A program made the position numbers and the translations under genes. The notes beneath the pieces were generated by a model that made no database searches, was not told the DNA's origin, and saw only the letters and a program-made list of their open reading frames with translations. DNA of 64,000 nt from Duganella sp. Root336D2 (lineage in GTDB: Bacteria > Pseudomonadota > Gammaproteobacteria > Burkholderiales > Burkholderiaceae_D), in NCBI RefSeq assembly GCF_001425005.1, contig NZ_LMDB01000001.1, positions 498,393-562,392 of the forward strand. Reading direction: 5' to 3'. Shown here piece by piece: positions 45,859-53,832 of this stretch; position 1 is the stretch's first letter, and the number at the start of each line of letters is the position of its first letter.

Positions 45859-46746
45859 ATGCAAAAACTCGGATTCATTGGCCTCGGCATCATGGGCGGC
45901 CCTATGGCAGGACACCTGCAGGCAGCCGGCCACAAACTGTACCTGCACGACGTGAAGAACCCGCCTGCCAACCTGGTTGAAGCTGGCGCCACCGTCTGCA
46001 CCTCGGCGATGGAAGCGGCAAAGCGTGCCGACATCATCTTCCTGATGGTGCCCGATACGCCGCAGGTGGAAGAGGTACTGTTCTCTGAAGACGGCATTGC
46101 CGCGGGACTGAGCGCCGGCAAGATCGTGGTCGACATGAGCTCCATCTCGCCGATCGCCACCAAGGAATTCGCCAGGAAGATCAACAAGAAGAGCTGCGCT
46201 TACCTGGACGCTCCGGTGTCCGGCGGTGAAGTGGGCGCCAAAGCGGCCTCGCTGACCATCATGGTCGGCGGCCCGCAGGAAGCCTTCGACACCGTCAAGC
46301 CGCTGTTCGACCTGATGGGCAAGAACATCACCCTGGTTGGCGGCAACGGCGATGGCCAGACCACCAAGGTCGCCAACCAGATCATCGTGGCGCTGAACAT
46401 CCAGGCCGTGGCCGAAGCGCTGCTGTTTGCCTCCAAAGCCGGCGCCGATCCTGCGAAGGTGCGTGAAGCCCTGATGGGCGGTTTCGCTTCCTCGCGCATC
46501 CTCGAAGTGCACGGAGAGCGCATGGTCAAGCGCACCTTCAATCCGGGCTTCCGCATCTCACTGCACCAGAAGGATTTGAACCTGGCCCTGCAAGGCGCCA
46601 AGGCGCTGGGCGTATCGCTGCCAAACACCTCGGCCACGCAGGAACTGATGAACGCCTGCGCCGCCAACGGTTTGTCCGGTCTCGATCACTCCGCGCTGTG
46701 CCAGGCCATCGAACTGATGTCCAACCACCGCATTTCGCAGGCCTGA
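45859..46746 (+). CDS. glxR: Tartronate semialdehyde reductase
   Basis: 295 residues, beta-hydroxyacid dehydrogenase. NAD(P) motif GFIGLGIMGGPMAGHL, substrate motif DAPVSGGEVGAKAASLTIMV and catalytic Lys in GQTTKVANQIIV. It reduces tartronate semialdehyde to D-glycerate with NADH. It has AAGGAG at the start and is followed 1 bp later by the glycerate kinase gene. GarR is an equally valid name. Confidence 0.93.
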   Translation: MQKLGFIGLGIMGGPMAGHLQAAGHKLYLHDVKNPPANLVEAGATVCTSAMEAAKRADIIFLMVPDTPQVEEVLFSEDGIAAGLSAGKIVVDMSSISPIATKEFARKINKKSCAYLDAPVSGGEVGAKAASLTIMVGGPQEAFDTVKPLFDLMGKNITLVGGNGDGQTTKVANQIIVALNIQAVAEALLFASKAGADPAKVREALMGGFASSRILEVHGERMVKRTFNPGFRISLHQKDLNLALQGAKALGVSLPNTSATQELMNACAANGLSGLDHSALCQAIELMSNHRISQA

Positions 46747-46747
46747 T

Positions 46748-48019
46748 ATGACGTCCGCACCAGCCCCACGCGAGCTCCTGCTCGACCTGTATCACGCAGC
46801 AATTGCTGCGGTCCACCCGCGCAACCTGGTGCAGGACTACCTGCCGCCGCCGCCCGCCAATGGCAGGACCCTGGTGGTCGGCGCCGGCAAGGGTGCGGCA
46901 GCCATGGCGCAAGCGGTGGAACGTAGCTGGCAAGGCCCGTTGTCCGGGCTGGTGGTCACCCGCTATGGCCATGGTGCGGACACGCAGCATATCGAAGTGG
47001 TGGAAGCATCCCATCCCGTGCCGGATGACGCGGGCCAGAAAGCCGCTGCCCGCATGTTGGAAATGGTGCAGGGCCTGAGCGAGAATGACCTGGTCCTGTG
47101 CCTGATTTCCGGCGGCGGCTCGGCCTTGCTGGCGCTGCCGGCAGAAGGCATCTCGCTGGCCGAGAAGCAGGCCCTGAACAAGGCGCTTTTGAAAAGCGGC
47201 GCCACCATCGGCGAAATGAACTGTGTGCGCAAGCATCTTTCCGCCATCAAAGGCGGCCGCCTGGCACTGGCTTGCGGCAAGGCACGCGTCGTCACGCTGC
47301 TGGTCTCCGACGTGCCGGGCGACGATCCGCGCGTGATTGCCAGCGGCCCTACCCTGCCCGACGCCAGCACCAGCCAGGAAGCGTTGTCAATCCTGTGCAA
47401 GTACCGGATCGAGATTCCGAAAAGCGTGCTGGCGCACCTTCAATCGGATGCCAGCGAAACGCCGAAGCCAGGCGATACACGTTTCGACGGCCATAGCCAC
47501 CACATCATCGCCACTGCGCAGCACGCGCTGGAGGCGGCGGCCGAGAAGGCCCGCGAAGCAGGCCTGGCACCATACATACTGTCCGACGGCATCGAGGGCG
47601 AAGCGCGCGACATAGGTTTGATGCACGCTGCCCTGGCGCGCCAGGTGCTGACGCGCGGCCAGCCCTTCCAGCGGCCATGCGTGATCCTGTCCGGCGGTGA
47701 AACCACGGTGACCGTGCACGGCAGCGGGCGCGGCGGCCGCAACGTGGAATTCCTGCTCAGCTTCGCGCTGGCCATGGAAAGCGCCTCCGGAGTGCATGCA
47801 ATCGCCTGCGATACCGACGGCATCGACGGTTCCGAAGACAACGCAGGGGCCGTCTATGCGCCGGACTCGCTGGTACGCGCCGAAGCAAAGGGGGTCAGCG
47901 GCAAACACCTGCTGGCCAACAATGACGCCTACAGCTTCTTCAGCGCCCTGGACGACCTGGTGGTCAGCGGACCGACACGCACCAACGTGAACGACTTCCG
48001 CGCCATCCTGATTCTTTGA
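46748..48019 (+). CDS. Glycerate 2-kinase (MOFRL family)
   Basis: 423 residues. N-terminal DUF4147 domain (about 1-240, with VVGAGKGAAAMAQAVERSW, CLISGGGSALLALPAEGISL and NCVRKHLSAIKGGRLAL) and C-terminal MOFRL domain (about 300-420, ILSGGETTVTVHGSGRGGRN, ACDTDGIDGSEDNAGA). It phosphorylates D-glycerate to 2-phosphoglycerate. TtuD and GckA are names used for this type; some are annotated hydroxypyruvate reductase, but the gcl context favours the kinase. Confidence 0.9.
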   Translation: MTSAPAPRELLLDLYHAAIAAVHPRNLVQDYLPPPPANGRTLVVGAGKGAAAMAQAVERSWQGPLSGLVVTRYGHGADTQHIEVVEASHPVPDDAGQKAAARMLEMVQGLSENDLVLCLISGGGSALLALPAEGISLAEKQALNKALLKSGATIGEMNCVRKHLSAIKGGRLALACGKARVVTLLVSDVPGDDPRVIASGPTLPDASTSQEALSILCKYRIEIPKSVLAHLQSDASETPKPGDTRFDGHSHHIIATAQHALEAAAEKAREAGLAPYILSDGIEGEARDIGLMHAALARQVLTRGQPFQRPCVILSGGETTVTVHGSGRGGRNVEFLLSFALAMESASGVHAIACDTDGIDGSEDNAGAVYAPDSLVRAEAKGVSGKHLLANNDAYSFFSALDDLVVSGPTRTNVNDFRAILIL

Positions 48020-48047
48020 ATTTTTGAGAATAGAGAGAGACACCGAT

Positions 48048-49469
48048 ATGCGTCGTGAACGCAAAGCAAAAATCGTAGCAACCCTCGGCCCTGCAAGCAG
48101 CGAATACGGCACCATCAAGGCGCTGTTCGAGGCAGGGGCCGACGTTTTCCGCTTCAACTTCAGCCACGGCAGCCATGCCGACCACCAGGCCCGCCACGCT
48201 ATCGTGCGCGCCATCGAAAAGGAACTGGGCCGCCCGATCGCCATCCTGGCCGACCTGCAAGGCCCCAAACTGCGCATCGGCCAGTTCGACGGCGGCAAGG
48301 TGACGCTGGAAGCCGGTGCGGAGTTCCAGCTGGACCAGGCGCCGGCGCTGGGCAGCAACTCGCGCGTGCGCTTGCCGCACCCTGAGCTGTTCGCAGCCGT
48401 CAATGCCGGCCAATCGCTGCTGCTGGACGATGGCCGCATCCGGCTGGAAGTGCTGGCCAGCGATGCGGAGGTCATTCGCACCCGCGTGGTGAACGGCGGC
48501 GTGCTGTCCGACCGCAAGGGCGTCAACGTGCCCGATGCCGTGCTGCCCATCCCTGCACTGACTGCCAAGGACAAGGCTGACCTGGAGTTCGCGCTTGGCC
48601 TGGGCGTCGATTGGATCGCTCTGTCCTTCGTGCAGCTGCCGGAAGACGTGGTGCAGGCCAAGGAACTGGTGCAAGGCCGTGCCGGCGTGCTGTCCAAGCT
48701 GGAAAAGCCGGCAGCCCTGGACCGGCTGGAAGAGATTGTCAGCGTGTCCGATGCGATCATGGTGGCGCGCGGCGACCTCGGCGTCGAGCTGCCGCCGGAG
48801 CGCGTGCCCGGCGTACAGAAGCGCATCGTGCGCCTGTGCCGCAAACACGGCAAGCCGGTTGTCGTCGCCACCCAGATGCTGGAATCGATGGTCAGCGCAC
48901 CGGTGCCGACCCGCGCCGAGGCTTCCGACGTCGCCAATGCCGTGTACGAAGGCGCCGACGCGGTCATGCTGTCGGCCGAATCTGCCAGCGGGGCCTATCC
49001 GGTGCAGGCGGTATCGATCATGGACCGCATCATCTCCGAAGTTGAGCGCGATCCGCTGTACCCGGCCATGATTGAGGCCCAGCACCAGGCGCCCCTGCCA
49101 AACAAGGGCGACGCCATCAGCGCCGCCATGCGCGACGCGGCGCGCATCATGGGTGCAAAAGCCATGGTGGCCTACACCACCTCCGGTCATAGCAGCCTGC
49201 GCACGGCACGCGAGCGTCCGATGGCGCCGATCGTCAGCATTACGCCCAAGCTGGAGACGGCGCGCCGCCTGGCATTGGCATGGGGCGTGCACAGCACCGT
49301 GAGCCAGGACGTGAACAGCGTGGATGAAATGGTGGCGGCGGCATGCCGGACCGCGCTGCGTGAAGGATTTGTGAAGGCTGGCGACCAGATCGCCATCGCA
49401 GCAGGAACGCCGTTTGGCCAGCCTGGCAGCACCAACCTGCTGCGCCTGGCCGAAATCTGGCCCCAATAA
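48048..49469 (+). CDS. pyk: Pyruvate kinase
   Basis: 473 residues. KIVATLGPASSEYGTIKALF and RFNFSHGSHADHQARH at the start, catalytic Lys in SKLEKPAALDRLEEIV and signature MVARGDLGVELPPERVPGVQ, then KPVVVATQMLESM. It converts phosphoenolpyruvate to pyruvate with ATP. As the last gene after glycerate kinase it completes glycerate to pyruvate via enolase, like ttuE of tartrate operons. ATG 48048 rather than 48024: the ribosome site GAGAGAGA lies just upstream. The chromosome probably carries another pyk. Confidence 0.96.
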   Translation: MRRERKAKIVATLGPASSEYGTIKALFEAGADVFRFNFSHGSHADHQARHAIVRAIEKELGRPIAILADLQGPKLRIGQFDGGKVTLEAGAEFQLDQAPALGSNSRVRLPHPELFAAVNAGQSLLLDDGRIRLEVLASDAEVIRTRVVNGGVLSDRKGVNVPDAVLPIPALTAKDKADLEFALGLGVDWIALSFVQLPEDVVQAKELVQGRAGVLSKLEKPAALDRLEEIVSVSDAIMVARGDLGVELPPERVPGVQKRIVRLCRKHGKPVVVATQMLESMVSAPVPTRAEASDVANAVYEGADAVMLSAESASGAYPVQAVSIMDRIISEVERDPLYPAMIEAQHQAPLPNKGDAISAAMRDAARIMGAKAMVAYTTSGHSSLRTARERPMAPIVSITPKLETARRLALAWGVHSTVSQDVNSVDEMVAAACRTALREGFVKAGDQIAIAAGTPFGQPGSTNLLRLAEIWPQ

Positions 49470-49496
49470 GCTTCAAAGTACAGACTTTCTCTTTTA

Positions 49497-49525
49497 ACGC
49501 CGGTCCTCCAACCGGCGTCTTTTTT
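49497..49525 (+). terminator. Intrinsic terminator after pyk
   Basis: ACGCCGGT-CCTCCA-ACCGGCGT followed by CTTTTTT. It closes the gcl-pyk operon. Confidence 0.92.
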
Positions 49526-49532
49526 CGCTTTT

Positions 49533-49618
49533 GGGTCTGACCCTTGGGTCTGACCCAGGTTTACCGGGTTCCGATGTGCATACCCCCGGCAATGCAGGGT
49601 GACCCAAGGGTCCGACCC
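49533..49618. repeat. GGGTCTGACCC inverted-repeat element
   Basis: Left part: GGGTCTGACCC twice in tandem (49533-49543, 49546-49556, separated by TT). Right part, in inverted arrangement: GGGTGACCC then GGGTCCGACCC (49597-49605 and 49608-49618, separated by AA). The two parts pair as imperfect arms around about 40 bp (ttt-accggg...tgcaggg). It resembles a small non-coding mobile repeat (REP/MITE-like) set after a terminator. No coding potential seen. Confidence 0.6.
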
Positions 49619-49647
49619 GATTCACTCACGTCAAGGGCTTCGTTCTG

Positions 49648-50949
49648 TCACTCACCGCGCTGATGTACTTGCACGCCGGCCGCATAGGTCGCCGCGATAG
49701 CGCGGTCATCGCCCAGCAAGGCCAGGGCAAACATCAGCTCATCGAGGCTGTCGCAGCGCGTGGTGCGGCGCTCCAGTAATGGCGTCGCCTTCGGATCGAG
49801 CACGATGAAATCCGCTTCGGCACCGGCCGTGAAATTGCCCACCTTGCCGTCCAGCTGCATGCTGCGCGCGCCGCCCAGCGTCGCCATGTAGAACATGCGC
49901 AGCGCCGGCAGATAGGTGCCGCCCATACGCGCGACTTTATAGGTCTCATTCATGGTCTGCAGCATGGAGAACGACGTGCCGCCGCCGACGTCGGTCGCCA
50001 GGGACAGTGCAACCTTATGCAGGTCCGCCGCCGCGAAATCGAACAGCCCGCTACCCAGGAACAGGTTGGAAGTGGCGCACATCGACACGGCAGCGCCGGT
50101 GGCAGCCATGCGTGCACGGTCTTCGTTGTCCAGCCAGATGCAGTGCGCGTACATGGAGCGCGGGCGCAGCAGGCCGTATTTATCGTACACGTCCAGGTAG
50201 CTGCGCGCTTCCGGGAACAAGGACTTCACCCACGCCACCTCGTCCGTATTTTCCGCCACGTGCGTCTGTACATAGGTGTCGGGATAGGCGCGCGCCAATT
50301 CACCGCACATATACATCTGCTCTTCGGTGGAAGTCGGTGCGAAGCGCGGCGTGAGGGCGTACATATTGCGGCCCTTGTTATGCCAGCGGTGAATCAGTTC
50401 CTCACTCTCACGCGCACCGGTTTCCGCCGTATCCTGCAGGAAGCCGGGACAATGGCGATCCATCATCACCTTACCCGCCGCCATGCGCAGGTTGCGCGCC
50501 TCTGCTGCATCGAAGAAGGCATCCACCGATTCCGGGTGCACGGTGCAGTACACCATTGCCGTGGTAGTACCGCAGCGCAGTAGTTCCCTGACGAAGAAGT
50601 CGGCTACTTCACCCGCATGCGCCTGATCATTGAACTGGCGCTCGGTGGGGAAAGTATAGGTATCGAGCCAAGGCAGCAGGCCAGGCGCCGGCGAGGCAAT
50701 CATGTCCGTCTGAGGGTAGTGGATATGGGTGTCGATAAAGCCCGGCATGATGATCTTGCCGCGGTAATCGCGCACCTGCGTATCCGGCGGCAGCGTATCC
50801 TTCAGCAGCGCGTAATCGCCGGCCGCAAGCACGTGGCCGTCGTTAATCACCAGCAGGCCATCCTCATGCCACGCATGTGCGCCGGTGTGGAATGCCGGAT
50901 CAGCCGTGAAATGAAGGATGCTGGCGCGAAAAGCTTTCAAAGTAGTCAT
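49648..50949 (-). CDS. guaD: Guanine deaminase
   Basis: 433 residues, amidohydrolase superfamily. Zinc motif PGFIDTHIHYPQTDMIASPA, then TPRFAPTSTEEQMYMCGELA, the His QTHVAENTDEV, YAHCIWLDNED and ATDVGGGTSFSMLQTMNETY. It deaminates guanine to xanthine. The protein is complete, and GAAGGCG precedes the ATG weakly. Followed upstream by uraH (9 bp), so uraH-guaD form one minus-strand unit divergent from the Tsx-like porin gene. Confidence 0.95.
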   Translation of the reverse strand: MTTLKAFRASILHFTADPAFHTGAHAWHEDGLLVINDGHVLAAGDYALLKDTLPPDTQVRDYRGKIIMPGFIDTHIHYPQTDMIASPAPGLLPWLDTYTFPTERQFNDQAHAGEVADFFVRELLRCGTTTAMVYCTVHPESVDAFFDAAEARNLRMAAGKVMMDRHCPGFLQDTAETGARESEELIHRWHNKGRNMYALTPRFAPTSTEEQMYMCGELARAYPDTYVQTHVAENTDEVAWVKSLFPEARSYLDVYDKYGLLRPRSMYAHCIWLDNEDRARMAATGAAVSMCATSNLFLGSGLFDFAAADLHKVALSLATDVGGGTSFSMLQTMNETYKVARMGGTYLPALRMFYMATLGGARSMQLDGKVGNFTAGAEADFIVLDPKATPLLERRTTRCDSLDELMFALALLGDDRAIAATYAAGVQVHQRGE

Positions 50950-50958
50950 GACGCCTTC

Positions 50959-51312
50959 CTAGCTGCCGCGGTATGTCGAATATGCCCAGGGCGACACCAC
51001 GATTGGCACGTGGTAGTTCGCATCAGCGTCGGCAATGCCGAAAGCGATGACCACTTCATCGACAAAGCGCGGCTCCGGCAGCGCCACGCCTTGCGCAGCA
51101 AAGTAGTCGCCGGCAGCAAAAACCAGCTCGTATTTTCCCGCCACGACCTCGCCCCCAGTCAGCAAAGGCGCTTCACAGCGCCCGTCCTGGTTGGTGGTGT
51201 CGGTCTTCAACAACACTTTTGTGTTGCCCTCAACACGGAAAAGTTCAACTTTTACGCCCGCGCCAGGTTTGCCCTGCGTGATATCCAGGACGTGTGTACT
51301 CAGTTTGCCCAT
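50959..51312 (-). CDS. uraH: 5-Hydroxyisourate hydrolase
   Basis: 117 residues, transthyretin-like. N-terminal signature LSTHVLDITQGKPGAGVKVE, the middle GGEVVAGKYELVFAAGDYFA, and the C-terminal catalytic tetrapeptide YRGS. It hydrolyses 5-hydroxyisourate, the product of urate oxidation, to OHCU. It is cytoplasmic here (no signal peptide). GAGGAG precedes ATG 51312. Confidence 0.95.
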   Translation of the reverse strand: MGKLSTHVLDITQGKPGAGVKVELFRVEGNTKVLLKTDTTNQDGRCEAPLLTGGEVVAGKYELVFAAGDYFAAQGVALPEPRFVDEVVIAFGIADADANYHVPIVVSPWAYSTYRGS

Positions 51313-51441
51313 ATGGTCTCCTCTTGTGAATGAAGAAAATCATATACGGCAGGCCATTGCGATATATACACGGTGGTGAATATCAACCATGACGTGCACG
51401 GACATAATCGGGACTCCATATCAAAAAATACAGGAGACACC

Positions 51442-52263
51442 ATGCAGCAAGCATTACGCGTAGCGGCAGCCGGCACCATCGCTGTCCTGGCCCTCACAAT
51501 GGGCACACAGCAAGCCAACGCCGCCGACTGGAGCGACACCTCCGTCGGCTATCGCTACGGCAGCAAGTTCGCAGAGCCGTACAACCCGAACGACATCAAC
51601 AAGCAGATCCTGAACTGGACCTACGTCGACGGCTACAAATTCGGCGGCAACTACATGAATCTTGACTTCCTGCGTTCCGACGGCAAAGACAACAACGCGC
51701 ACGAAGCCTACCTGTTGTACCGTCACACCCTGGACCTGGGCAAAGTAAGCGGCAGGGATTTCAAATTCGGCCCGGTACGCAGCATGGGCATCACGGCGGG
51801 CTTCGACTGGAATACCAAGAACGACGACAGCTACAACTCACGCAAGCGCATGATCGTGGCCGGCCCTACCCTGATGCTGGACGTGCCGGGTTTCCTGAAT
51901 GTGAGCCTGCTCGGCATGTGGGAAAGCAACCAGCCGCTAGGCATCGCCAAGCGCTACAAATACGACACGCACGCCATGCTGAATGCCGCCTGGGGCATCC
52001 CGCTCGGTTCCGGTTTCAGCTTCGAGGGCTATGCCAACTGGATCGGCAGCAAAGGCGAGGATGAATTCGGCGGCCAGACTTCGCCGGAGGTGAACATCGA
52101 CGCGCAGGTGATGTATGACCTGAGCGGCCACCTGGGCGCCAAGCCGAACACCTTCAAAGTCGGCCTGGAATACCAATACTGGCGCAACAAATTCGGTAAT
52201 CCGCATAATATCCCCGGCAGCACGGCAAAAACGCCGATGATCCGCGCGGAATACCATTTTTAA
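51442..52263 (+). CDS. Tsx/OmpK-like outer-membrane nucleoside channel
   Basis: 273 residues. Signal peptide (about 1-28, ending QANAA), then alternating beta strands rich in Tyr/Trp with WSDTSVGYRYGSKFAEPYNP, and the C-terminal outer-membrane signature ending in Phe (RAEYHF). It matches the nucleoside-specific channel family (Tsx, OmpK). Such porins import nucleosides and purines, which fits its place between guaD-uraH and the purine permease. ATG 51442 follows AGGAGAC; the upstream frame is not needed. Confidence 0.87.
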   Translation: MQQALRVAAAGTIAVLALTMGTQQANAADWSDTSVGYRYGSKFAEPYNPNDINKQILNWTYVDGYKFGGNYMNLDFLRSDGKDNNAHEAYLLYRHTLDLGKVSGRDFKFGPVRSMGITAGFDWNTKNDDSYNSRKRMIVAGPTLMLDVPGFLNVSLLGMWESNQPLGIAKRYKYDTHAMLNAAWGIPLGSGFSFEGYANWIGSKGEDEFGGQTSPEVNIDAQVMYDLSGHLGAKPNTFKVGLEYQYWRNKFGNPHNIPGSTAKTPMIRAEYHF

Positions 52264-52270
52264 ATTCATG

Positions 52271-52298
52271 CAGGGGCGCGGCCGATAAGCCGCCCCTG
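52271..52298 (+). terminator. GC-rich hairpin after the Tsx-like gene
   Basis: Perfect 8-bp arms CAGGGGCG and CGCCCCTG with a 12-base loop, 7 bp after the stop. No T-run, so it may be a 3'-end hairpin rather than a strong terminator. Confidence 0.45.
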
Positions 52299-52370
52299 AC
52301 CTGACCCGCCGCGGCATGCCGGATAGCACCGGAAAAAGTAGTTCAGACAAAATCCTGTAACGGAGACACC

Positions 52371-53720
52371 ATGAACAACCTGCTATACCAGGTGGACGAC
52401 CGTCCACCACCAATTACTACCGCCCTGCTGGCAGCCCAGCACATGCTGGCGGCCCTGGGCGGCATCATCGCCGTTCCCCTGGTAGTCGGCGCAGTCCTGA
52501 AACTGCCCGCCGACCAGGTAGTAGCACTGGTTAACGCCGCCCTGCTGGGTTCAGGCATCGTCACCACCATCCAATGTATCGGCGTGGGCCGCGTCGGCAT
52601 CCGCCTGCCCTGCGTAATGGGCACCAGTTTCGCCTTCGTCGGCGCCGCCATCAGCGTCGGCCTGGAACATGGCGTACCCGGCATCCTTGGTTCATCGCTG
52701 GCCGGCTCCGCAATCATGATCCTTGGCAGCTTCTTCATGCCCCAGATCCGCAAGCTGTTCCCGCACCAGGTGACGGCGGTGGTCGTGACCATGATCGGCC
52801 TTTCGCTGGTCCCCGTTGCAGTCGACTGGTCAGCCGGCGGCAAGAACGCAGGTGCGAACTATGGTGACCCGATGAATCTTGGCATCGCACTGTTCGTACT
52901 GGCCACCGTGATCGCACTGGTCCAATTCGGCAAAGGCATCATCTCCGCCTCCGCCGTGGTGATTGGCATTGCGATCGGTTATTGCGTTTGCCTGGGAATG
53001 GGCCTGGTGAATTTCGTGGCCGTGCAGAAGGCCTCGGTGTTCGCCCTTCCGCAGCCGCTGTACTTCGGCATGACTTTCCCACCCAGCGGCATCCTGGCCA
53101 TGGCACTGGCGTACGTGGTGACCATCGTGGAAACCACCGGCACCTTCATGGCGCTGGGCTCCGCCACCAACACCAAGATGAAAGGCAAGTTGCTGTGCCG
53201 GGGCGTGCTGTGCGACGGCCTGGGTTCGGCCTTCGTATCGGTACTGGGCGCGCCGCCGGTTTCGACCTTTGCGCAAAACGTTGGCGTTATTTCGCTGACT
53301 GGCGTGGCAAGCCGCTACGTGGTGGCGCTGACCGGAGTGTTCCTGGCGGCTGCCGGCCTGTTCCCGGTACTTGGCGCGATTGTCGTAACGATTCCGCAAC
53401 CAGTGCTGGGCGGTGCGGGCCTGATGATGTTCGCGATGATCATTGCGGCCGGGGTACAGATGCTGTCCGTCGAACACGATAAGCGTACCGGCCTGCTGAT
53501 CGCGGTATCCGTGGGCTGCGGCCTGGCCGTATCGGTCCGTCCGGAACTGCTAGCCAAACTGCCGGCCTTCGTGCACGAAATCTTCGGCTCGGGCATCTCC
53601 ACCGCTGCCATTGTCGCCGTGGTGCTGAACCTGGTGCTGCCGGATCGCCCGGTCGCCGAACACGACGAGGATGAGGAAGACGATGTGCCGCAGCCTATGC
53701 TGATTCCAAAAGTCGGCTAA
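52371..53720 (+). CDS. NCS2-family purine (uric acid/xanthine) permease
   Basis: 449 residues with about 12-14 TM helices. NCS2 signature in the loop PPVSTFAQNVGVISLTGVAS (Q-N-x-G-x4-T), and LPCVMGTSFAFVGAA near TM3. The QNVG form is closest to uric acid/xanthine symporters such as UacT/XanQ; I leave the symbol empty because the substrate is not proved. CGGAGAC precedes ATG 52371. The C-terminus is acidic (EHDEDEEDD). It supplies purines to the catabolic genes around it. Confidence 0.9.
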   Translation: MNNLLYQVDDRPPPITTALLAAQHMLAALGGIIAVPLVVGAVLKLPADQVVALVNAALLGSGIVTTIQCIGVGRVGIRLPCVMGTSFAFVGAAISVGLEHGVPGILGSSLAGSAIMILGSFFMPQIRKLFPHQVTAVVVTMIGLSLVPVAVDWSAGGKNAGANYGDPMNLGIALFVLATVIALVQFGKGIISASAVVIGIAIGYCVCLGMGLVNFVAVQKASVFALPQPLYFGMTFPPSGILAMALAYVVTIVETTGTFMALGSATNTKMKGKLLCRGVLCDGLGSAFVSVLGAPPVSTFAQNVGVISLTGVASRYVVALTGVFLAAAGLFPVLGAIVVTIPQPVLGGAGLMMFAMIIAAGVQMLSVEHDKRTGLLIAVSVGCGLAVSVRPELLAKLPAFVHEIFGSGISTAAIVAVVLNLVLPDRPVAEHDEDEEDDVPQPMLIPKVG

Positions 53721-53727
53721 ACTTCCC

Positions 53728-53756
53728 CGGTCCTGCACTTGCAGGTAACAGGACCG
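53728..53756 (+). terminator. Hairpin after the purine permease gene
   Basis: CGGTCCTG / CAGGACCG with 13 bases between, containing a smaller CCTGCA-CT-TGCAGG palindrome. It begins 8 bp after the permease stop. Weak as a terminator because only a mixed pyrimidine stretch follows. Confidence 0.5.
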
Positions 53757-53769
53757 ATCCTTTCCCTGA

Positions 53770-53805
53770 CATTGTTTCCGCATTGCCGCGCGCATTGTTT
53801 CCGCA
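53770..53805 (+). promoter_or_regulatory. 13-bp direct repeats upstream of the 8-oxoguanine deaminase gene
   Basis: CATTGTTTCCGCA occurs at 53770-53782 and again at 53793-53805, 23 bp apart, about two helical turns. The second copy ends 27 bp before ATG 53833. A regulator site is likely; the protein is unknown. Confidence 0.4.
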
Positions 53806-53832
53806 GTGTTTAATCATTTCGAGAAGAACTGA

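Noticed and set aside
47387-48967. 526-codon minus-strand ORF
   Set aside because: Antisense of glycerate kinase and pyk; Ser/Arg-rich without motifs.
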